Positions 63,358 through 64,000 of a stretch of 64,000 bases of DNA are shown here, in pieces; within the stretch, counting starts at the first letter, position 1; every line of letters begins with the position of its first letter. Made by a program: the position numbers and the translations under genes. The notes beneath the pieces are model-generated. The model ran no database searches. It was not told where the DNA came from and saw only the letters and a list, made by a program, of their open reading frames with translations. The DNA comes from Calothrix sp. NIES-4105 (GTDB lineage: Bacteria; Cyanobacteriota; Cyanobacteriia; Cyanobacteriales; Nostocaceae): the NCBI RefSeq assembly GCF_002368415.1, contig NZ_AP018290.1, forward strand, positions 7,617,717 through 7,681,716, in the 5' to 3' direction.

Positions 63358-63861
63358 ATGAATATTCGCTGCGAAACTTCGTCAGATTATCCAAAAATAG
63401 CAGAGGTAATTACTGCCGCTTTTGGACAGTCAAACGAAGCTAAACTTGTAGAGGCAATACGTGATTCAGAAAATTATATTCCCCAACTTTCCTTGGTTGC
63501 AGAAATTGACGGTAACATCGTCGGTCATATTTTATTTAGTTACATACATCTTATAAGTAAGGAAATTCTGCCTGTGTTAGCTTTGGCGCCAGTAGCAATT
63601 TCTCCACAGTTCCAGAACCAAGGTATAGGGACTGCTTTAATAAAATACGGATTAGAAAAAGCAGACGAATTAGGAGAAGCATTAGTAATTGTACTTGGTC
63701 ATCCCTCGTTTTATAGCCGTTTTGGTTTTGTTCAATCAACTTATTACGGTATAAAATCACCATTTGAAGTTCCAGCCGAAGCTTTTATGGTGAAACCGTT
63801 GAAGAACTACGAAATAAAATATACAGGCGAAGTTGTTTATTCAAAAGCATTTAATTTGTAG
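63358..63861 (+). CDS. GNAT family N-acetyltransferase (YhbS-like)
   Basis: A 167-aa acetyltransferase: MNIRCETSSDYPKIAEVITA, GNIVGHILFSYIHL, VLALAPVAISPQFQNQGIGT and ALIKYGLEKADELGEALVIV with the Q/R-x-x-G-x-G/A acetyl-CoA loop, then GHPSFYSRFGFV. It is like YhbS-type enzymes of unknown substrate. It is 21 bases after the HEAT gene on the same strand, so may be in its operon. Confidence 0.88.
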   Translation: MNIRCETSSDYPKIAEVITAAFGQSNEAKLVEAIRDSENYIPQLSLVAEIDGNIVGHILFSYIHLISKEILPVLALAPVAISPQFQNQGIGTALIKYGLEKADELGEALVIVLGHPSFYSRFGFVQSTYYGIKSPFEVPAEAFMVKPLKNYEIKYTGEVVYSKAFNL

Positions 63862-63874
63862 GTGGGGCTATGCC

Positions 63875-64000
63875 TCACTTACCCTCTAGAAATGCTGCAA
63901 CTTGTATTAACTTAGCTTCGTTGTAAGGCGCCGCTATCAACTGTACACCTAGGGGTAAAGCATTTGGGCGTTGAATTGGGATTGATAATACTGGTAGACC
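63875..64000 (-). CDS. Amidase (AtzE/GatA-like) C-terminal end, cut by window edge
   Basis: 42 codons are visible on the minus strand: GLPVLSIPIQRPNALPLGVQ then LIAAPYNEAKLIQVAAFLEG and K before the stop. This is the C-terminus of amidase-signature enzymes, whose Ser-cisSer-Lys core lies outside the window. It is convergent with the GNAT gene. Confidence 0.8.
   Translation of the reverse strand, partial: GLPVLSIPIQRPNALPLGVQLIAAPYNEAKLIQVAAFLEGK

Overview
The window looks like chromosomal DNA of a filamentous, probably heterocyst-forming cyanobacterium (Nostocales or Rivularia/Calothrix-like). The evidence is a gun4 gene for chlorophyll synthesis, cyanobacterial-type icd, acnB, ilvD and plant-type ferredoxin, an orphan xisI, PEP-CTERM secreted proteins, Uma2 remnants, a PatU-like N-terminus, low GC (about 38-40 % by eye) and many dispersed short palindromes. 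The usual cyanobacterial palindrome GCGATCGC is not seen. GGCGCC and GCGCGC are instead strewn through genes and spacers.

Layout. 1-5 kb: a duplicated XRE-type regulator, xisI, an excalibur lipoprotein, intact and decayed antitoxin genes and a Panacea (SocA-like) protein. 5-14 kb: a defence locus read leftwards, hsdR-ptuA-ptuB-hsdM-hsdS, that is, a Septu pair inside a type I restriction-modification operon. 14-15.2 kb: decayed genes (a frameshifted small gene, a split Uma2 gene). 15.3-23.2 kb: mostly housekeeping (ilvD, gun4, icd, DUF2294, a response regulator) with a predicted nuclease, a 29-bp tandem array and a hairpin-rich spacer. 23.7-26.1 kb: a compact operon holding paralogues of ribosomal protein L7/L12 and elongation factor Ts beside two unknown genes. 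26-31 kb: CPBP protease, DUF3326, a lone TnpB and a helical/PD-(D/E)XK nuclease. 31-37 kb: hsp20, an isochorismatase-like hydrolase, a broken O-methyltransferase, ferredoxin, acnB.

37-48.3 kb is a toxin-antitoxin and defence island. It is bracketed by two inverted, diverged copies of a GNAT-like plus coiled-coil gene pair. Inside are a hicBA remnant, a DUF3696 ATPase with a 352-aa partner, a ParA-like/155-aa/Mrr-like nuclease operon followed by the broken tail of a second DUF3696 gene, a DUF4926 gene, a GC-rich tacAT pair, a small HicB, a PIN toxin pair and a nonsense-interrupted nuclease. 48.3-57.9 kb: nucleotidyltransferase, TauE/SafE transporter, tandem methyltransferases, a divergent LysR regulator, a secreted hydrolase, PEP-CTERM proteins (one frameshifted) and an SDR-CIA30 fusion. 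57.9-60.8 kb is gene-poor, with a PatU-like fragment and a transposase fragment. 60.8-64 kb: a membrane/coiled-coil/winged-helix protein, a HEAT protein with 21-residue repeats, a GNAT and the 3' end of an amidase gene.

Repeats recur throughout: a GGCAACGGATG element placed at gene 3' ends, a CGGGGCGGGTTTA hairpin family (tandemly amplified twice), and perfect 26-30 bp palindromes. Strongest candidates for something undescribed: the L7/L12-EF-Ts cassette, the ParA-like/nuclease operon, the DUF3696 ATPase pair and the GGCGCC/GCGCGC palindrome load.
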